Below are positions 61,995-64,000 of a stretch of DNA of 64,000 bases, in pieces. Every line of letters begins with the position of its first letter. Within the stretch, counting starts at the first letter, position 1. The stretch spans positions 310,001 through 374,000 of the forward strand of contig NZ_VDMR01000002.1 of NCBI RefSeq assembly GCF_006346315.1. Reading direction: 5' to 3'. The translations under genes were made by a program, and so were the position numbers. This stretch comes from Nocardioides litoris (GTDB lineage: Bacteria > Actinomycetota > Actinomycetes > Propionibacteriales > Nocardioidaceae). The notes under the pieces are model-generated. The model was not told the DNA's origin. It ran no database searches and was given only the letters and a program-made list of their open reading frames with translations.

Positions 61995-62013
61995 CGCGGG
62001 TCAGTGACCCGCG
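61995..62013. terminator. Short palindromic terminator
   Basis: CGCGGGTCA (61995-62003) and TGACCCGCG (62005-62013) are perfect 9-bp arms around one base; in RNA the innermost pairs would open to form a loop. It lies between converging genes. Confidence 0.6.
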
Positions 62014-62016
62014 GCG

Positions 62017-62742
62017 TCACTTGGTGTCGTCGGGGTCGACGTCGACGACCTCGGCGGGCTCGTCGGGCGACGTCACCGGGTGCGGGGCCTCGCTGAGGTC
62101 GGCGATGGCCTCGTCGGGCGCGGCGCCGGCGTGGTCGTCGGCACCGGCCTGCGGGGCCGACGGGGTCGGGGCCGACGTCGGCGTCGAGGCCGGGGTGGCG
62201 GCGGCGGTCGGGGCCGGCGCCGGCTTCGGGGTGTACGACGACTGCCAGTTGTCCTGGCCGCCGCCCTGCAGCTTCTTGGCCACGAAGGCGACGCCACCAG
62301 CCGCGACGGCGACGAGCACGAGGGTCTTGATCTTGCTGCGCTTCTTGGGCTTCTGGCCGCGCAGCTCGGCGACCTTGCCCTCGGCGAGCTGCTTGGCGCT
62401 CGTCGCGCGCTCACCGGCGATCGCCGCGCCGCTGGCCAGGACCGGGGCGGCCTTGGCGCGAGCGTCGTGCAGCACCGGGGTGGCCTTGTCGCGGGCGTCC
62501 TGGAGCACCGGGACGGCACGGTCCTTGGCGTCGACGAGGGCCGGCACCGCCTTGGCGCGGGCGTCGTTGATCGCGGGGACGGCCTTGTCCTTGGCGTCGG
62601 TCAGCGCGGGGAGCGCGGTGTCCTGGACGAAGTCCTTGGCCTGCTCCAGGGCCGACTCGACGTGGGGGCGCAGGGCGTCGACGTAGTCACCGGCCTGGTC
62701 GCGCGCCTGGTCGACGATCGACTTCTTCTTGCGGAGTCCCAT
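62017..62742 (-). CDS. 11-residue-repeat, apolipoprotein-like membrane-anchored protein
   Basis: 241 residues from ATG 62742. After [24 protein letters not shown] come five to six tandem 11-residue units ([55 protein letters not shown]; about residues 44-98), amphipathic helices like those of apolipoproteins or LEA proteins. A basic KKRSK run leads into a weak membrane helix ([19 protein letters not shown], about 139-157), then a Pro/Ala/Thr-rich and acidic tail. Similar proteins are found across Nocardioidaceae; function unknown, perhaps membrane or stress related. Confidence 0.82.
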   Translation of the reverse strand: MGLRKKKSIVDQARDQAGDYVDALRPHVESALEQAKDFVQDTALPALTDAKDKAVPAINDARAKAVPALVDAKDRAVPVLQDARDKATPVLHDARAKAAPVLASGAAIAGERATSAKQLAEGKVAELRGQKPKKRSKIKTLVLVAVAAGGVAFVAKKLQGGGQDNWQSSYTPKPAPAPTAAATPASTPTSAPTPSAPQAGADDHAGAAPDEAIADLSEAPHPVTSPDEPAEVVDVDPDDTK

Positions 62743-62923
62743 CTGCGAGCCTCTCTCTCCTGGCCTCGCGGCCTGCGGGGGTCTGTCCGGCTCCACCCAA
62801 CCACGCGCCCGGTGGCCCAGCCACCCCGACTCGGGTGAGGCCCCTCTGGCAGGATCGTGGTGCTCGGACCGCGGCGCCGGGACCCCGGCGGCGCGCGTCG
62901 ACCCCTCTGCGCGAAAGGCAGTC

Positions 62924-63436
62924 ATGGCGGACCAGCAGGCCATCCTCAAGACCAACCGGGGTGACATCACCATCACCCTGTTCCCCCACCACGCGCCCGA
63001 GACGGTGGACAACTTCACCGGGCTCGCCCAGGGCACCAAGGACTACTCCACCCCCGACGGCCGCACCGGCAAGTTCTACGACGGCCTCGGCTTCCACCGG
63101 GTCATCTCGGGCTTCATGATCCAGGGCGGGTGCCCGCTCGGCACCGGCACCGGCGGCCCGGGCTACCAGTTCAAGGACGAGATCCACCCCGAGCTCGTCT
63201 TCGACAAGCCCTACCTGCTCGCCATGGCCAACGCGGGCCCCGGCACCAACGGCTCGCAGTTCTTCATCACCGTGGGCGCCACCCCGTGGCTCAACCGCAA
63301 GCACACCATCTTCGGCGAGGTGGCCGACCAGGCCTCGCGCGACGTGGTCGACGCCATCGCGGCCACCCCGACCGGTGCGGGCGACCGTCCGGTCGAGCCG
63401 GTCGTCATCGAGACCGTCGAGATCGTCGGAGCCTGA
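62924..63436 (+). CDS. ppiA: Peptidyl-prolyl cis-trans isomerase (cyclophilin)
   Basis: 170 residues from ATG 62924 (GAAAGG upstream). Cyclophilin core: [43 protein letters not shown] and [10 protein letters not shown], with the catalytic Arg in FHR. No signal peptide, so it is cytoplasmic. A cyclophilin gene (ppiA) lies shortly after gyrA in Mycobacterium too. The next gene starts 4 bp after its stop. Confidence 0.97.
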   Translation: MADQQAILKTNRGDITITLFPHHAPETVDNFTGLAQGTKDYSTPDGRTGKFYDGLGFHRVISGFMIQGGCPLGTGTGGPGYQFKDEIHPELVFDKPYLLAMANAGPGTNGSQFFITVGATPWLNRKHTIFGEVADQASRDVVDAIAATPTGAGDRPVEPVVIETVEIVGA

Positions 63437-63439
63437 GCG

Positions 63440-64000
63440 ATGTCCGTCCCCGCGCCCGGCGCGATGGTGTGCTACCGCCACGCCGGGCGCGAGGCGGGCA
63501 TCCGCTGCCAGCGCTGCGACCGACCGATCTGCACCGACTGCATGCGTGACGCGGCGGTCGGCTTCCAGTGCCCCTCCTGCGTCAACGAGGGCGCCCGGGC
63601 GACCCGGCAGGGAGTCGCCACCTACGGCGGCCGCCGCTCGGCCAACCCCGCGCTGACGTCCTACGTCATCATCGGGCTCAACGTCGCCGTGTGGCTGGCC
63701 ATCCTCGCCACCGGCGGGCGCACCAGCCGGCTCGTCGACCAGCTGGCGATCAGCCCGGTCGGGGGCTGCTTCACCCGCACCGGCTTCACCGAGCTGCCCT
63801 CCTCGGTCTGCGGCAGCTTCTACCTGCCGGGCGTGGCCGACGGCGCCTACTGGCAGCTGGTGACCAACGGGTTCACCCACGTGCAGGTCTGGCACATCGC
63901 GGCCAACATGTTCTCCCTCTACATCCTCGGCCCGCAGGTCGAGGCCGCGCTGGGCCGGGCCCGGTTCCTCGCCGTCTACGCGCTCGCGCTGCTCACCGGG
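63440..64000 (+). CDS. Rhomboid-family intramembrane protease with N-terminal zinc-finger (3' truncated)
   Basis: The first 187 residues are in the window, from ATG 63440. An N-terminal B-box-like zinc finger (CYRHAGREAGIRCQRCDRPICTDCM, then FQCPSCV) gives His and Cys metal ligands. Then comes the rhomboid domain: membrane helix TSYVIIGLNVAVWLAILA, WQLVTNGFTHVQVWHIAANMFSLYILGPQVEAALGRARFLAVYALALLTG. HIAANM is the conserved HxxxNM of helix 2. The GxSG serine and second histidine lie beyond the window end. It would cut membrane proteins within the bilayer. Confidence 0.92.
   Translation, partial: MSVPAPGAMVCYRHAGREAGIRCQRCDRPICTDCMRDAAVGFQCPSCVNEGARATRQGVATYGGRRSANPALTSYVIIGLNVAVWLAILATGGRTSRLVDQLAISPVGGCFTRTGFTELPSSVCGSFYLPGVADGAYWQLVTNGFTHVQVWHIAANMFSLYILGPQVEAALGRARFLAVYALALLTG

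Overview
The window is a very GC-rich (roughly 70-75 %) actinobacterial chromosome segment that contains the replication origin. Gene order and protein sequences point to the Nocardioidaceae (Nocardioides or a close relative); the genus is an inference, because no 16S gene is present. Protein genes use many GTG starts, overlap as GTGA/ATGA pairs, and several appear leaderless.

Left arm (1-15.7 kb): cell-envelope and accessory genes. A truncated Fem-type peptidoglycan bridge enzyme is followed by an alanine-racemase-like PLP enzyme; a class A penicillin-binding protein is coupled to a GT87-like membrane glycosyltransferase; a PadR regulator with its own palindromic operator precedes myo-inositol-1-phosphate synthase. 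Then come a MerR-PP2C fusion, a large secreted M6-type metalloprotease, an SRPBCC protein and the CCA-adding enzyme.

Core origin region (15.7-46.8 kb): this follows the order known from Mycobacterium and Streptomyces. DUF6049 protein - MurJ - pseudokinase - SigM-like sigma - anti-sigma - TrxB - TrxA (trxB with a textbook SigR/SigH-type promoter) is followed by GNAT, aminotransferase and PlsC genes. A leftward operon rpmH-rnpA-yidD-yidC-jag-rsmG-parA-parB carries two parS sites. The rightward dnaA-(oriC)-dnaN-gnd-recF-dciA-like-gyrB-gyrA-DUF3566 block follows, interrupted by leftward TM2 and second YidD genes.

Right arm (46.8-64 kb): tRNA-Ile(GAT), a DLW-39-like microprotein, tRNA-Ala(TGC), an RTX-like repeat protein, an FHA-like protein, a divergent hexitol dehydrogenase/mannitol PTS (mtlA)/DeoR group, an SDR dehydrogenase controlled by a clear TPP riboswitch, a fused alpha-beta glycyl-tRNA synthetase, a lipoprotein, MBL hydrolase, SURF1, DUF3817, patatin, acyltransferase, an 11-residue-repeat protein, cyclophilin and a truncated rhomboid protease.

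No prophage, insertion sequence, CRISPR array or defence island is visible. The most unusual signals are: three low-GC islands (after parB, in dnaA, in recF) built from phased 8-bp TCGA/TCAA units, two sharing an identical 16-mer; a TPP riboswitch whose core contains the ribosome binding site of an SDR gene not known as a thiamine gene; parS written into the first codons of rsmG; and the fused bacterial-type GlyRS in an actinobacterium.
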